Positions 48,568-58,639 of a DNA stretch of 64,000 nt are shown here, one piece after another. The number at the start of each line of letters is the position of its first letter. Positions within the stretch are counted from its first letter, which is position 1. The notes beneath the pieces were generated by a model. The model was not told the DNA's origin. It did not search any database and was given only the letters and a program-made list of their open reading frames with translations. Source of the stretch: Oscillospiraceae bacterium (lineage in GTDB: Bacteria; Bacillota; Clostridia; Oscillospirales; QAMX01); the NCBI GenBank assembly GCA_015067825.1, contig SVLQ01000009.1:1-64000 (forward strand), read 5' to 3'. The position numbers and the translations under genes were made by a program.

Positions 48568-49116
48568 TCAATGCGATAAAAATGCCGCGGCCGCCGCGGC
48601 CGCTTCCAGCGCCTGCCGGTCTTGGCCGGCCGGGAGCGCGTCGGTATCGTGGCTGACAACGGGCGGATAGATCTCGGTGCAGCGCATATGGTGGAGGAGT
48701 GAGCAAGCCGTGCCGTAGGCGCGGAGCGGGTCGCCGTCGCCGCCGCCGACCAAAATGACCGCGCCCTTTTTGGGCTTGGCGATCGGTTCGGTTTTGCGGA
48801 AGTGGCGCGCAGAAAAGTAAGCCTGCAGGCGGCTGGCGAGATCCAAAAGTCTGCCGGTCAGCTCCGAAAAATAGATCGGCGAGGCGATCACGATATTGTC
48901 GGCCTCTTCAATCGCCGCATAGATCGACTGCATGGCGTCGTCGATCACGCAGCCCGGCCGCGTGCGGCAGGCGCGGCAGTCGATACACGGCGAAACCGGC
49001 GCATCGTAAGCGCGGATCACCGTGTGCTCGCCGGGGATGTCGGCGGTGAGGGCGGAAATGAGTGCGGCGGTATCGCCGTTTTTTCTCGGCGAGCCGTTAA
49101 AGATCAGTGTTTTCAT
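48568..49116 (-). CDS. Flavodoxin-like NAD(P)H-dependent FMN reductase/iron-sulfur flavoprotein
   Basis: LIFNGSPRKNGDTAALI...CIDCRAC...ADNIVIASPIYFSELTGRL. Confidence 0.85.
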   Translation of the reverse strand: MKTLIFNGSPRKNGDTAALISALTADIPGEHTVIRAYDAPVSPCIDCRACRTRPGCVIDDAMQSIYAAIEEADNIVIASPIYFSELTGRLLDLASRLQAYFSARHFRKTEPIAKPKKGAVILVGGGDGDPLRAYGTACSLLHHMRCTEIYPPVVSHDTDALPAGQDRQALEAAAAAAAFLSH

Positions 49117-49187
49117 GGCGTTTCCTCCGGACGAAATGAGAAAGCCCGCCGTACCGTCGGGTACAACGGGCTTTGATGGTATCTTTT

Positions 49188-49394
49188 TCAGCGGTCGCCG
49201 CCCATCATGATCTCGGAGATCAGATCGAGCACTTTATCGTGGCAGCCGCCGCAGCCGGTAGAGCAATGCGTGATCTTCTGCACGTCCTCAAAAACCTTCA
49301 AAACGTCTTCCATGCTTTGGTGGTTTTGGAGCGCGTCGGAGATGTCGGCATAGCTGACCTGCTTGCAATTGCAGACCATGTAGTTTTCCGTCAT
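49188..49394 (-). CDS. BFD-like [2Fe-2S]-binding protein
   Basis: MVCNCKQVSYADI...THCSTGCGGC. Confidence 0.82.
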   Translation of the reverse strand: MTENYMVCNCKQVSYADISDALQNHQSMEDVLKVFEDVQKITHCSTGCGGCHDKVLDLISEIMMGGDR

Positions 49395-49397
49395 GGT

Positions 49398-49556
49398 TTA
49401 GTCTTCCTTCGAGAAGCTATCCTTGCCGGCGCCGCAGAGCGGGCAAACAAAGTCTTCGGGGAGATCTTCAAATTTTGTGCCGGCGGCAATACCGTTGTCG
49501 GGATCGCCGACTGCTTCATCATAAACCCAACCGCAAAGATCGCAAACGTATTTCAT
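49398..49556 (-). CDS. Rubredoxin
   Basis: Manual translation [52 protein letters not shown]. Confidence 0.95.
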   Translation of the reverse strand: MKYVCDLCGWVYDEAVGDPDNGIAAGTKFEDLPEDFVCPLCGAGKDSFSKED

Positions 49557-49614
49557 AAAATTAACTCCTTTTTTATCAATAATTTGTTTTTTGTATTTGG
49601 ATTCGCCGGATCGC

Positions 49615-50127
49615 TTACAGAACGAGCGACGGCGCAGTGTAAACGCGGGTACCGAGCTCCTGGTTCAGGAGGTAGAGGCTTCTCGGATCGGAGCCGAAGA
49701 GTTCCATTTTGGCGATGAGGTCGTTGGCGTTGGTTTCTTCTTCGCCCTGTTCCTTGACGAACCAGTCGAGGAACTGCATCGTGCGGAAATCCTTGTTGGC
49801 GTAGGCTTCGGCGTAGATATCGTTGATCAGCGAGGTTACGTATTCTTCGTGCGCGAGGCCGGCCTTCAGCACGTCCATGTGTTCGGCCGCGGTGAATTCG
49901 GGTTTGGCGATCGCGTCGAGCGTGACGTCCTGGTTGTTATTCTGCAGATACTGATAGAACAGCAGCGCGTGGTCGCGTTCTTCCTGCGCCTGGATCATAT
50001 ACCAGTTGGCAAAGCCATCGAGGTTGTTGGCCTTGAAGTAGTTGGAAAAGTCGAGATACAGATAGGCGGAGTAGAACTCTTTGTTGATCTGCTGATTCAA
50101 AAGCGCCCGGACCTTTTCGTTCATCAT
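49615..50127 (-). CDS. Ferritin
   Basis: [23 protein letters not shown]...[13 protein letters not shown]. Confidence 0.93.
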   Translation of the reverse strand: MMNEKVRALLNQQINKEFYSAYLYLDFSNYFKANNLDGFANWYMIQAQEERDHALLFYQYLQNNNQDVTLDAIAKPEFTAAEHMDVLKAGLAHEEYVTSLINDIYAEAYANKDFRTMQFLDWFVKEQGEEETNANDLIAKMELFGSDPRSLYLLNQELGTRVYTAPSLVL

Positions 50128-50280
50128 AGTATACACTCTCTTTCTGATAAAACTGTTCTGCTTGTAGTGTACCACAAAATCGCTTGTTTTGCAATGGTTT
50201 TTTGTCATCTTTTATCTTGGTATCAGTATATCATATTCGGCGGGAGAAAACTGTGACCGAGTCACGTTCACGGAAAAATT

Positions 50281-51036
50281 CTACAGTTTTTTTGCGCCGA
50301 TCTCGACCCATGCCGGGCGGAAGCCGCAGCGGATGGCAATGTTCCACGAGTGATAGTTGGAAAGACTGGTGCCATAGAAGGGGATCTCGCCGCGCTCCTC
50401 GATCGCCTTGCGCATCATCGCGACCAATCCCGCGCCGACCCCGCGCGAACGGTAGGCGGGCAGCACATCGATGCCAATCTGCAGCCAGCCAGGTGCATCC
50501 TGCGAGCAGCCGGCCATGCCCATGATCGTCTCGCCGTCATAGGCGCAGACAACCAGTCGGTCGGGACGGTGCGGCAGCGGCTCGGCGCAGATCGCGTTGG
50601 GAAAGCGCGGATCGCCGTAGAAGGGGAGGATCTCACCGTCTTCAAACCAGCGGACGGCAAAATCGGGTTCGCCGACTTCGGCCTTGGCCGCCGGCAGGAA
50701 CATATGGTAGGAGTTTTTCAGCGCATAGCCGAAGCGGCTGAGCTCGGCTTCCAGCGGACGCGTGTTGGGCTGCTCAAACAGCCAATGGCCGCAGCGATCC
50801 CGCATCCAGTTTTCCAAAAACGGATGCAGGCATGTGTCGGCGGTGATGACGGCGTTGCCGCCGGTCGTGACCATCGAAAAAAAGTAGGGGTCGCTGCCGT
50901 AACAGCGGCGGCCGTCGCGGAGCGCGGAAACGGTGAGGACGTTTTCCGCGCGGGTAAAATCGGCGGGATCGCAGTTGTATTCATGGGCGAGCAGCGTGTG
51001 CAGGGCGGCAAAAAGCCGCGTTTTTTCGGTGTTCAT
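50281..51036 (-). CDS. GNAT family N-acetyltransferase
   Basis: IGIDVLPAYRSRGVGAGLVAMM... Confidence 0.88.
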   Translation of the reverse strand: MNTEKTRLFAALHTLLAHEYNCDPADFTRAENVLTVSALRDGRRCYGSDPYFFSMVTTGGNAVITADTCLHPFLENWMRDRCGHWLFEQPNTRPLEAELSRFGYALKNSYHMFLPAAKAEVGEPDFAVRWFEDGEILPFYGDPRFPNAICAEPLPHRPDRLVVCAYDGETIMGMAGCSQDAPGWLQIGIDVLPAYRSRGVGAGLVAMMRKAIEERGEIPFYGTSLSNYHSWNIAIRCGFRPAWVEIGAKKL

Positions 51037-51057
51037 GGGCTCCCTCCTTTGGGAGGA

Positions 51058-51570
51058 TCAGATGATGGGCGCGATGTAGCCCTTGGCGGCGAGCGTTTCG
51101 CCGATTCTGTCCAGACAAGCCTCCGATTCTGCGCGAACGGTGTGGTAGTGGTAGCCTCCGGTGATGTCCATCAGCTCCGTCGACTTCCCGCTGCGCACGC
51201 CGTCGAGAAAACGATCGATGTGGAACTGTGAGGAGATGTTCAGCTTGGCCTCGATCCGGCCGTAGACCTTGTGCCAAACGAACACGTCGGCCACGGTACC
51301 GCCGAGCGAGACGATCGAATTCAGCTCGTCGGCGGTCTGCTCTTTGGTGTGGTACACCTTGAAAACGCGCTCGGCCAGCGGCGATTTTTGCATCAGGTAA
51401 CCGCTGTGGGTCGGCAGGATCTCATAGCCGGCGGCCTTGAGCACCGCGATGTCCTGGACGATGATCTGGCGCGAGACCCCAAGCTTGGCGGCGAGTGCGC
51501 TGCCGGAAACGGGTGTTTCGGAGGCGGAAAGAATTGCGGCGAGTTCTTTTCGGCGTTCGGTTGCTTTCAT
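51058..51570 (-). CDS. niaR: NiaR-type transcriptional repressor (HTH_11 plus 3H domain)
   Basis: RRKELAAILSASETPVSGSALAAKLGVSRQIIVQDIAVLKAAGYEI...HIDRF...HYHTV; adjacent to nadCBA. Confidence 0.9.
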   Translation of the reverse strand: MKATERRKELAAILSASETPVSGSALAAKLGVSRQIIVQDIAVLKAAGYEILPTHSGYLMQKSPLAERVFKVYHTKEQTADELNSIVSLGGTVADVFVWHKVYGRIEAKLNISSQFHIDRFLDGVRSGKSTELMDITGGYHYHTVRAESEACLDRIGETLAAKGYIAPII

Positions 51571-51593
51571 GAAGATCCCTCACATTGGTTTGA

Positions 51594-52445
51594 TCAGATA
51601 GCGTGCAGATTTTTCAGCGAAAGGTCTAAGATTGGGGCGGAGTGCGTCAGGGCACCGGAGGAAATGTAGTCGACACCGATGTCGACGAGACGGGCGACGT
51701 TTTCGCGGGTGACGTTGCCGCTGCATTCCGTCTCTGCGCGTCCTTTTGCGAGCTTGACGGCCTCGCGCATATCCTCTACACTCATGTTGTCGAGCATGAC
51801 GATGTCGGCGCCGGCATCCAGCGCCTCACGGAGCATATCGAGGTTTTCCACCTCGATCTCGATCTTGCGCACAAACGGCGCGTAAGCTTTCGCCATACGC
51901 ACGGCTTCCGCTACGCCGCCGGCGGCGCCGATGTGGTTGTCCTTGAGCAGAACGCCGTCGCTCAGGTTGTAGCGGTGGTTGTTGCCGCCGCCGACCTTAA
52001 CGGCGTATTTCTCGAAAATACGCATATTCGGCGTGGTTTTGCGCGTGTCGAGGAGCTTGGTCTTGCTGCCGGCGAGGAGGTCGGCGATCTGGCGGGTATA
52101 GGTGGCGATCCCGCTCATGCGCTGGAGGAAGTTCAGCGCTGTGCGCTCGCCCGAAAGCAAAACGCGGATATCACCGCGGATCGTACCCAAAACTTCGCCG
52201 TTACGAACCGTATCGCCGTCTTTGCAGGTGAATTCGCAGACGGTAGCGGGATCCAGCAGCGCAAAGACTCTGGCGAAGACGCCGAGACCGGCGATCACGC
52301 CGTCCTCTTTGCAGCGCAGCTCCACTTCGCCTGCGCAGTAGTTGGGCATGACGGAATTGGTGGTGATGTCTTCGCTGGAAATATCCTCGCGCAGCGCCAT
52401 CAAAATCAGCTCGTCGGCGTTCATTTTCATCGTGATCTCATGCAT
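51594..52445 (-). CDS. nadC: Nicotinate-nucleotide pyrophosphorylase (carboxylating)
   Basis: SGIATYTRQIADL, LLDTRKTTPNMRIFEKYAVKVGGGNNHRYNLSD. Confidence 0.96.
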   Translation of the reverse strand: MHEITMKMNADELILMALREDISSEDITTNSVMPNYCAGEVELRCKEDGVIAGLGVFARVFALLDPATVCEFTCKDGDTVRNGEVLGTIRGDIRVLLSGERTALNFLQRMSGIATYTRQIADLLAGSKTKLLDTRKTTPNMRIFEKYAVKVGGGNNHRYNLSDGVLLKDNHIGAAGGVAEAVRMAKAYAPFVRKIEIEVENLDMLREALDAGADIVMLDNMSVEDMREAVKLAKGRAETECSGNVTRENVARLVDIGVDYISSGALTHSAPILDLSLKNLHAI

Positions 52446-53712
52446 GGCTTTGCTTCTCCTTTTCGATCGCGGCCAGAACCGCCGCTTTGTACGCACCGGT
52501 ACTTTCGGCGTAGTGCTCCGGCGAAATGTCCGGAACTGCCGTCTCCGGTGCTTTTTGGTAAGTATTTGTGATCTTTTGGGCCGCACGGCGGGCAAAAACG
52601 AGGCTCTCAAGCAGGGAATTGCTCGCCAGACGGTTGCGGCCGTGTACACCGTTGCAGGCGGTCTCGCCGACCGCGTACAGTCTTTCCATCGAGGTTTGGC
52701 TGTCGAGGTCAACGTCGATCCCGCCCATAAAATAGTGCTGCGCCGGCACGACCGGGATCGGCTCTTTGGTGATGTCGTAGCCTGCCTGCAGACAGTGCTC
52801 GTAAATATGCGGGAAGTGCGACCGGATCTCCTCCGTTGGGATCGGATCCAGCGACAGCCAGACGTGCTCGCTGCCTTCCTTCTTCATTTCGGCAAGGATC
52901 GCCGCCGTCACGACATCGCGCGGCTGCAGCTCGTCGACAAAGCGTTCTCCCTTGCTATTTAAGAGGATCGCGCCCTCGCCGCGCACCGATTCGGAAATCA
53001 GAAAAGCGCGGCCTTCGTCTTTGGTGTAGAGCGTGGTGGGGTGGATCTGGATGTAATCGATGTGCGCGAGGCGGACGTCGTGTTCCAGGGCGAGGGCGAG
53101 TGCGTCGCCGGTCAGGTGGCGGTAGTTGGTCGAATGGGTAAAAAGTCCGCCGATGCCGCCCGTTGCGAGGACGGTGTAGTCCGCACGGATCGCAAAGTAT
53201 CGGCCGTCACGGTCTCTTGCAATGATCCCGCGGCATTCGCCGTCGGCCGTCAGCAGATCAACCATCGTGCAGTATTCGATCAGGGTGATATTCGGGCGTG
53301 TGCGAACCTCGGCCAACAGGTGCGAGGTGATCTCGCGGCCGGTCTCGTCCTCGTGGAAGAGGATGCGCGGCCGGGAGTGAGCGCCTTCCTTAGTGTAGGC
53401 AAAATCGTCGCCGCTGCGGGCGAAATCCGTGCCGAATGCGACCAGGTCGTCGATCACTGCGCGCGACGAACGGATCATCGCGTCGACTGCGGCGGGGTTA
53501 TTCTCGCCGTGGCCGGCACGCATCGTGTCGGCAAAAAACGCGTCGTAATCGTTTTCGTCGTGGAGCACGCAAATGCCGCCCTGCGCGAGGAACGAATCGC
53601 TTTTTTCGCAGGCGTCCTTGGTGATGATGGTAACGAGTTTGTCGGTGGGAAGATTCAGCGCGCAGTACAGCCCGGCAACGCCGCAGCCGACAATCAGAAT
53701 TTCAGTTTCCAT
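52438..53712 (-). CDS. nadB: L-aspartate oxidase
   Basis: ILIVGCGVAGLYCALNL...QGGICV...IQIHPTTLY. Confidence 0.95.
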   Translation of the reverse strand: METEILIVGCGVAGLYCALNLPTDKLVTIITKDACEKSDSFLAQGGICVLHDENDYDAFFADTMRAGHGENNPAAVDAMIRSSRAVIDDLVAFGTDFARSGDDFAYTKEGAHSRPRILFHEDETGREITSHLLAEVRTRPNITLIEYCTMVDLLTADGECRGIIARDRDGRYFAIRADYTVLATGGIGGLFTHSTNYRHLTGDALALALEHDVRLAHIDYIQIHPTTLYTKDEGRAFLISESVRGEGAILLNSKGERFVDELQPRDVVTAAILAEMKKEGSEHVWLSLDPIPTEEIRSHFPHIYEHCLQAGYDITKEPIPVVPAQHYFMGGIDVDLDSQTSMERLYAVGETACNGVHGRNRLASNSLLESLVFARRAAQKITNTYQKAPETAVPDISPEHYAESTGAYKAAVLAAIEKEKQSHA

Positions 53713-53721
53713 CGTCTCGCC

Positions 53722-54648
53722 TCACGATCTGGCCAGCTCGAGCATCCGCTCCAGAGGCAGCAGTGCGCGCACACGGGTCTTTTCATCTACGATGATCTCG
53801 TTTTCGCCCGTCTGCAAAACGTGCAGGATCTTTTCGAGGGTATTGCGCTTCATATCTGTGCAGCAGGGGCGCTTCTGGCAGAAGTAAAAACGCTTCTGCG
53901 GGTTGTCGGCTGCCAGGCGGAATTCCACGCCGTCCTCCGTGCAGATGATAAATTCGTCCGCGCTGCTCGTCTTGGCGTAGGCAATGATCTCGGCGGTGCT
54001 GCCGAGAAAATCGGAATGCGCGAGGATCTCGGCCCGGCATTCGGGGTGGGAGAGCACGGGCGCGGCCGGATGCGCTTTCTTCTCGGCGAGCAGCGCCTCA
54101 AGGCTGATCTCGGCGTGGACCGGGCAGAAACCGTCGTTTAAAATGACGTGCTTTTCCGGCACCTGTTCTGCCACGAAACGGCCGAGATTTTCGTCGGGGA
54201 TAAAGAAAATATGCTCGTTTTCCAATGCCCGCACGATCTTTACGGCGTTGGAGGAGGTGACGCAAACGTCACTTTGGCATTTGAGCGCGGCGGTGGAATT
54301 GATGTAGCAGACGACGGCGAGGTCGGGATACTCGGCGCGCAGCGCGTCGATGCGGCCGGGCACGACCATATGCGCCATCGGACAATCGGCAGTTAGGTCG
54401 GGCATCAGAACCGTTTTGTCGGGGTTCAGGATCTTGGCGCTCTCGCCCATAAATCCGACACCGGCGAACACGATCACGTCGGCGCTGCAGGCTTTGGCGA
54501 CCTTCGCGAGGTAGAACGAGTCGCCGACGTAGTCGGCAATCGCCTGCACCTCGCCGCTTGTGTAGTAATGTGCCAGAATTACGGCATTCTTTTGGGTCTT
54601 CAGCGCTTGGATGCGGGAGATCAAGTCTTGTTTCATAGTATTTCTCAC
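53722..54648 (-). CDS. nadA: Quinolinate synthase
   Basis: ILAHYYTSGEVQAIADYVGDSFYLAK...MADLTADCPMA. Confidence 0.95.
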   Translation of the reverse strand: MRNTMKQDLISRIQALKTQKNAVILAHYYTSGEVQAIADYVGDSFYLAKVAKACSADVIVFAGVGFMGESAKILNPDKTVLMPDLTADCPMAHMVVPGRIDALRAEYPDLAVVCYINSTAALKCQSDVCVTSSNAVKIVRALENEHIFFIPDENLGRFVAEQVPEKHVILNDGFCPVHAEISLEALLAEKKAHPAAPVLSHPECRAEILAHSDFLGSTAEIIAYAKTSSADEFIICTEDGVEFRLAADNPQKRFYFCQKRPCCTDMKRNTLEKILHVLQTGENEIIVDEKTRVRALLPLERMLELARS

Positions 54649-54683
54649 GTCGATTTCGTTGGTTTTTGTTTTTTGCAGAATGC

Positions 54684-54712
54684 ATTATAACACCAAAATT
54701 TACAACTGTCAA
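54684..54712 (-). promoter_or_regulatory. Promoter TTGACA-17-TATAAT for nadABC
   Basis: Minus-strand -35 at 54707-54712, -10 at 54684-54689. Confidence 0.8.
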
Positions 54713-54724
54713 GTTATCTGTAAA
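54699..54724. promoter_or_regulatory. Inverted repeat TTTACA-N14-TGTAAA overlapping the nadA -35, candidate NiaR operator
   Basis: 6-bp perfect arms around the -35 element. Confidence 0.45.
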
Positions 54725-54825
54725 GTTTTGTAGACACCGACAAAAAGTATGGTAAACCGGTGGGAAAAACGGTGAAAAATACAAGCAAAACGCCGCCGAT
54801 GACTTGGATCGGCGGCGGGAAACGA

Positions 54826-55839
54826 TTAAAAATCAAGTGCTTCGTTTTTGTTTTCGCGGCACATCAGGCGGCCGACGATCTCTCTGGGGTCTGCGCCTTC
54901 ACGGATGATCGCGTTGGCGGCGGAAACGAGCGGCATCTCCACGTGATAGCGCTCCATCAAACCCATTGCTGCCGGGATCGCGTGGATACCTTCGACGACC
55001 ATGCCGATCTCGGCGATGGCGGCATCGGCGGAATACCCCTTGCCGATCAGAATGCCGGCGCGGTTGTTGCGGCTGTGCACGCTGGTGGCAGTGACGATCA
55101 GGTCGCCGACGCCGGCCAGACCGTAGAACGTGCGCTCCTGGCAACCCATCGCTTTGCCGAGACGAGCGATCTCGGCCATACCGCGGGTGATCAGCGCAGC
55201 TTTGGCGTTGTCACCGTAACCGAGGCCGATGGAGATACCGACGGCGAGGGCGATGATATTCTTCATCGCACCGCAGAGCTCGACCCCAAAAATATCGGTG
55301 TTGGTGTAAACGCGCATGGCGGCGGTGGAGAAAATATTGCTGACGGTCTCGGCGGCCTGCAGATTGCGGCTGGCCGAAACGATCGTAGTCGGCAGGTCTA
55401 CGGCGACCTCTTCGGCGTGGGTGGGGCCGGAAAGGGCGACGAGGCGGAGCGCGGTGTGGCCGCCGTCTTTTTGCAGCTCGTTGCGGATGACCTCCGACAT
55501 CGAGTACAGCGTCTGCGGTTCGATGCCCTTGGCCAGATCGACGATCAACTGATCATTTGGCAGATAGGGGCGGGCGGCAGCGGCGGTCGAACGGACGAAG
55601 ACCGACGGCACGGCGAATACGATCAGTTCTTTGTGCACGCAGGCGGCCTCGATCTCCTTGACGAAGCGAATCGAATCGGGGATTACCATTGCGCTGAGGT
55701 TGGGATGGCGGCGGGTTGCAGAGAGGGTGTCGATCTCGGCGGGCAGTGCCGACCAAACGGTCACGTCGTTGCCGGCGCGCGCAAGCAAACGGGCGATTGC
55801 GATACCCCAAGTGCCGGCGCCCAATATTCCGATGTTCAT
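54826..55839 (-). CDS. gpsA: Glycerol-3-phosphate dehydrogenase [NAD(P)+]
   Basis: MNIGILGAGTWGIAIARLL...GVELCGAMKNIIALAVGI. Confidence 0.95.
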   Translation of the reverse strand: MNIGILGAGTWGIAIARLLARAGNDVTVWSALPAEIDTLSATRRHPNLSAMVIPDSIRFVKEIEAACVHKELIVFAVPSVFVRSTAAAARPYLPNDQLIVDLAKGIEPQTLYSMSEVIRNELQKDGGHTALRLVALSGPTHAEEVAVDLPTTIVSASRNLQAAETVSNIFSTAAMRVYTNTDIFGVELCGAMKNIIALAVGISIGLGYGDNAKAALITRGMAEIARLGKAMGCQERTFYGLAGVGDLIVTATSVHSRNNRAGILIGKGYSADAAIAEIGMVVEGIHAIPAAMGLMERYHVEMPLVSAANAIIREGADPREIVGRLMCRENKNEALDF

Positions 55840-56045
55840 GGATGTGTCCTTTCTATCGAAAAAAAACAAGTGTCTATCCAGACTGAAAAGTTATCAACAA
55901 AAACAATACCTATATTATACGCAAAAAAAGGAAAAAATGCAACCGAAGAGACGCTCTGTGGTGTAAACTTTTTGCAAACTCCGCCTCGAATGCTCTTATA
56001 AAACCGGTGCAGCCGCGTTTCGGCGGCCGCACCGGTTCAGATTGT

Positions 56046-56891
56046 TTATTGTTTTTCAAATCCAATGAGCATGCCGCCCTTTTCGGCGTAGAAGCTGCAG
56101 AGTCCGCGGCACTGGCTGATCTCAACCCGGACCTTTTCCAACTGCTGCAAAAGGAGCGCCTTCAGCGCGAGTGCGGCCGATTCGTTGAAGCAATGCGTGA
56201 TGCGGACCTTGCCCATTTTCAAGCCGAGTGCTTTCATGTGCCCAACGATCGCATCCAGTGCCTTGGCCTCGCCGCGGCATTTGTTCAGCTGCTCCAGATC
56301 ACCGTGGTCGCTGGCTTTGCCGACCACGCGGATTCCCAAAAATCCGGCCATTTTCGCCACAAGCGGGCTGACGCGGCCGTTGTTGGCGAGATTTTGCATC
56401 GATTCCAGCATAAAGAGCAGCCCCGTGCGCTGGCTGTATTTTGTCGTTTCGGCGCAAATGGTCTCAAAATCGTTGCCCGCGAGGATCAAATCGCGGATCT
56501 TTTCAATGATCAGCGCCATTTCCGGGCCGGTCGAGAGCGAGTTGAGCACGAAAACGCGGCGGTCGGGGTGCGCCTCTTCGTATTCGTTCTTGGCGAGCAT
56601 AGCGGCGTTGTAGCTGCCGGAAAGCGTCGCCGTGATTGTCACGCAAAAAACCTCATCGGCGTTACCGAAAGATTCCAACCAATCGCCAACGCTGGGGCAG
56701 GAGGTCGAAGACCGACCTTTGTAGTGCAGCAGATCCGTGACCAACTCCAACGTATCGAGCTGGGCGTCGTCCACGTATTCTTTTTCCGCGGTGATGATCT
56801 TTAACGGAGCGGAGCGGAACGGGATCGGATCGATCGAATCGACCGTGGTGAGGTCGGCGGACGAGTCGGCGACGATGCGGTAGGTAGGCAT
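56046..56891 (-). CDS. DegV family protein
   Basis: MPTYRIVADSSADL...STSCPSVGDWLESF...SGSYNAAMLA. Confidence 0.93.
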   Translation of the reverse strand: MPTYRIVADSSADLTTVDSIDPIPFRSAPLKIITAEKEYVDDAQLDTLELVTDLLHYKGRSSTSCPSVGDWLESFGNADEVFCVTITATLSGSYNAAMLAKNEYEEAHPDRRVFVLNSLSTGPEMALIIEKIRDLILAGNDFETICAETTKYSQRTGLLFMLESMQNLANNGRVSPLVAKMAGFLGIRVVGKASDHGDLEQLNKCRGEAKALDAIVGHMKALGLKMGKVRITHCFNESAALALKALLLQQLEKVRVEISQCRGLCSFYAEKGGMLIGFEKQ

Positions 56892-57190
56892 GGAGAGATC
56901 CTCGCTTTCGTGAAATCGGTGATGGTGCGCGCCGCAGAAAGATTCTCTTTCTGCGGACGAAGTTACACCTTTCATTATAAGCGATTTGGGAGCTGTGGGC
57001 AACCTACTGCCCGGAAGAATCGGTATCGGACATGTTCCGATAAATAGAATCGCCGTTTTTGGGACTCTCTGATTCGTAGAGTGATTGAAAATAGAAATTG
57101 TTTTTGTCGAATTTTTCGCAAAACAAAGATAAAAGCTTGATTTTTGCAACAAATACAAAAATCAAGCTTTTGCGGCTCTTTTTGAGGGGA

Positions 57191-57898
57191 TCAACCGATT
57201 TGCTCCGCCAGAAACGCGCGCAGTTCGTCAAACCCGCCCTGAGGATACACGGAGATGTCGTCGTTCTTGCGGTTGATCAGACAGTCGGTGAGCAGGAAGA
57301 CCTGCATCCCCAAGTCCTTGGCGACCATATCGTCGCCGACGTCGTTGCCGACCATCACACAGTCCTCAGCCTTCAGGCCCATACGTGCGAGGATCTCGCG
57401 GTAGTAGGCGGGGTTTGGTTTGCACGAGTTGATGTTTTCGTAGGTCGTATAGAGTTCGAAGTCCTCCGGCTCCAAACCGGCCCAACGGATGCGGCTTTCG
57501 GTGGCGATCGACGGGAAGATCGGGTTGGTCGCTAGCGCCACGCGCACGCCGCGCGCCTTCAGCCAGCGAATGATCTCGGCTGCGCGGGTGTCAAACCCGC
57601 AGATCTCGCGCACCTTCTGAAATCCCGTGCGGTAAAACTCCGCAAAGCGCGGCTCGTCTTCGCGCACGTGCTCGCCGAAGATCGAGGCGAACGTCTGCCA
57701 AAAGACGGCTTCATTCGTCTGCTCGCCCGGGTTTTTGATCATGGCCATCGTGCCGGTCCAGATCCCGTCGATCAGCTGTTTGGGATCGTAACCGTAGGGG
57801 GCGAGGTGGGCGGCGATGCCCTTGAAGTAGGCACCGGTGAACTGATCTTGATCCATCGGGAGCAGGGTTCCGTCAAGGTCAAATAAAACGGCTTTCAT
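57191..57898 (-). CDS. HAD family hydrolase
   Basis: AVLFDLDGTLLPMD...MVGNDVGDDMVAKDLGM. Confidence 0.92.
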   Translation of the reverse strand: MKAVLFDLDGTLLPMDQDQFTGAYFKGIAAHLAPYGYDPKQLIDGIWTGTMAMIKNPGEQTNEAVFWQTFASIFGEHVREDEPRFAEFYRTGFQKVREICGFDTRAAEIIRWLKARGVRVALATNPIFPSIATESRIRWAGLEPEDFELYTTYENINSCKPNPAYYREILARMGLKAEDCVMVGNDVGDDMVAKDLGMQVFLLTDCLINRKNDDISVYPQGGFDELRAFLAEQIG

Positions 57899-58377
57899 TT
57901 GCGCGAATCTCCTTTGGTGTGTCCGGACGTGGGCGGAAGTCCATCCTTGCAGAGCTCCCGCAGGTTATTGGCGATCAGATCCATCGATTTGTAGAAAACC
58001 TGGCGGGCGTCATCGGTCAGATCCTTGCCTGCGAGCTTGACCGCCAGCGTGGCGCGCTTGCGCACCTGCTGCGCAAGCTCCATCCCTTTTTCCGTGAGCT
58101 TGAACACACCTCGGTAGAGGTTTTGATGGACACCCTCTTTGACGACGAGCCCTTTCTTTTCCATCACGGCCATTGTGCGCGAAACATCGGCCTTATCCTT
58201 GCGGCACAGCTCGCAAAGCTGCGGCGCGGTGATCCCGTTGGGGTTATTTTCGAGCGCCATCAGATAGACCGAGTGCGGCCCTTTCAGTCCGTGGGACTCC
58301 ATCTCTTCGGTGGCTAGCTTGTGCCAGTAACGTGAAATTTCAAAAAGCATATAGGAAAATTGTTCGAAACGATCCAT
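57895..58377 (-). CDS. MarR family transcriptional regulator
   Basis: wHTH GITAPQLCELCRKDKADVSRTMAVMEKKGLVVKEG; ATGA overlap with HAD gene. Confidence 0.88.
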   Translation of the reverse strand: MDRFEQFSYMLFEISRYWHKLATEEMESHGLKGPHSVYLMALENNPNGITAPQLCELCRKDKADVSRTMAVMEKKGLVVKEGVHQNLYRGVFKLTEKGMELAQQVRKRATLAVKLAGKDLTDDARQVFYKSMDLIANNLRELCKDGLPPTSGHTKGDSRK

Positions 58378-58639
58378 CCTGTCAGCTCCTTTCCGGAGAA
58401 AAAAGATGTTACCAAACAAGTATAGATTAAATTCATTATACAACAAAATCGATCTGCCGTCAATCATTTGGAAAAAAGTTCTACTATTTGGAACGATTTT
58501 GTATTATTTGTGAAAAAAACAGTGAAATCTGGGTGTTCTGTTTTTGCTGGACAAGTGTGGTAATTTGTGCTATACTAAACCCAAAATAAATGTTTCGCAG
58601 TTTTGCGAACAAATCCGGCAAAAAAGGGAGGTCATACCG

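Noticed and set aside
48585-48603. GC-rich repeat GCCGCGGCCGCCGCGGCCGC
   Set aside because: It is the coding sequence of a C-terminal poly-Ala run in the flavoprotein; simple low complexity.
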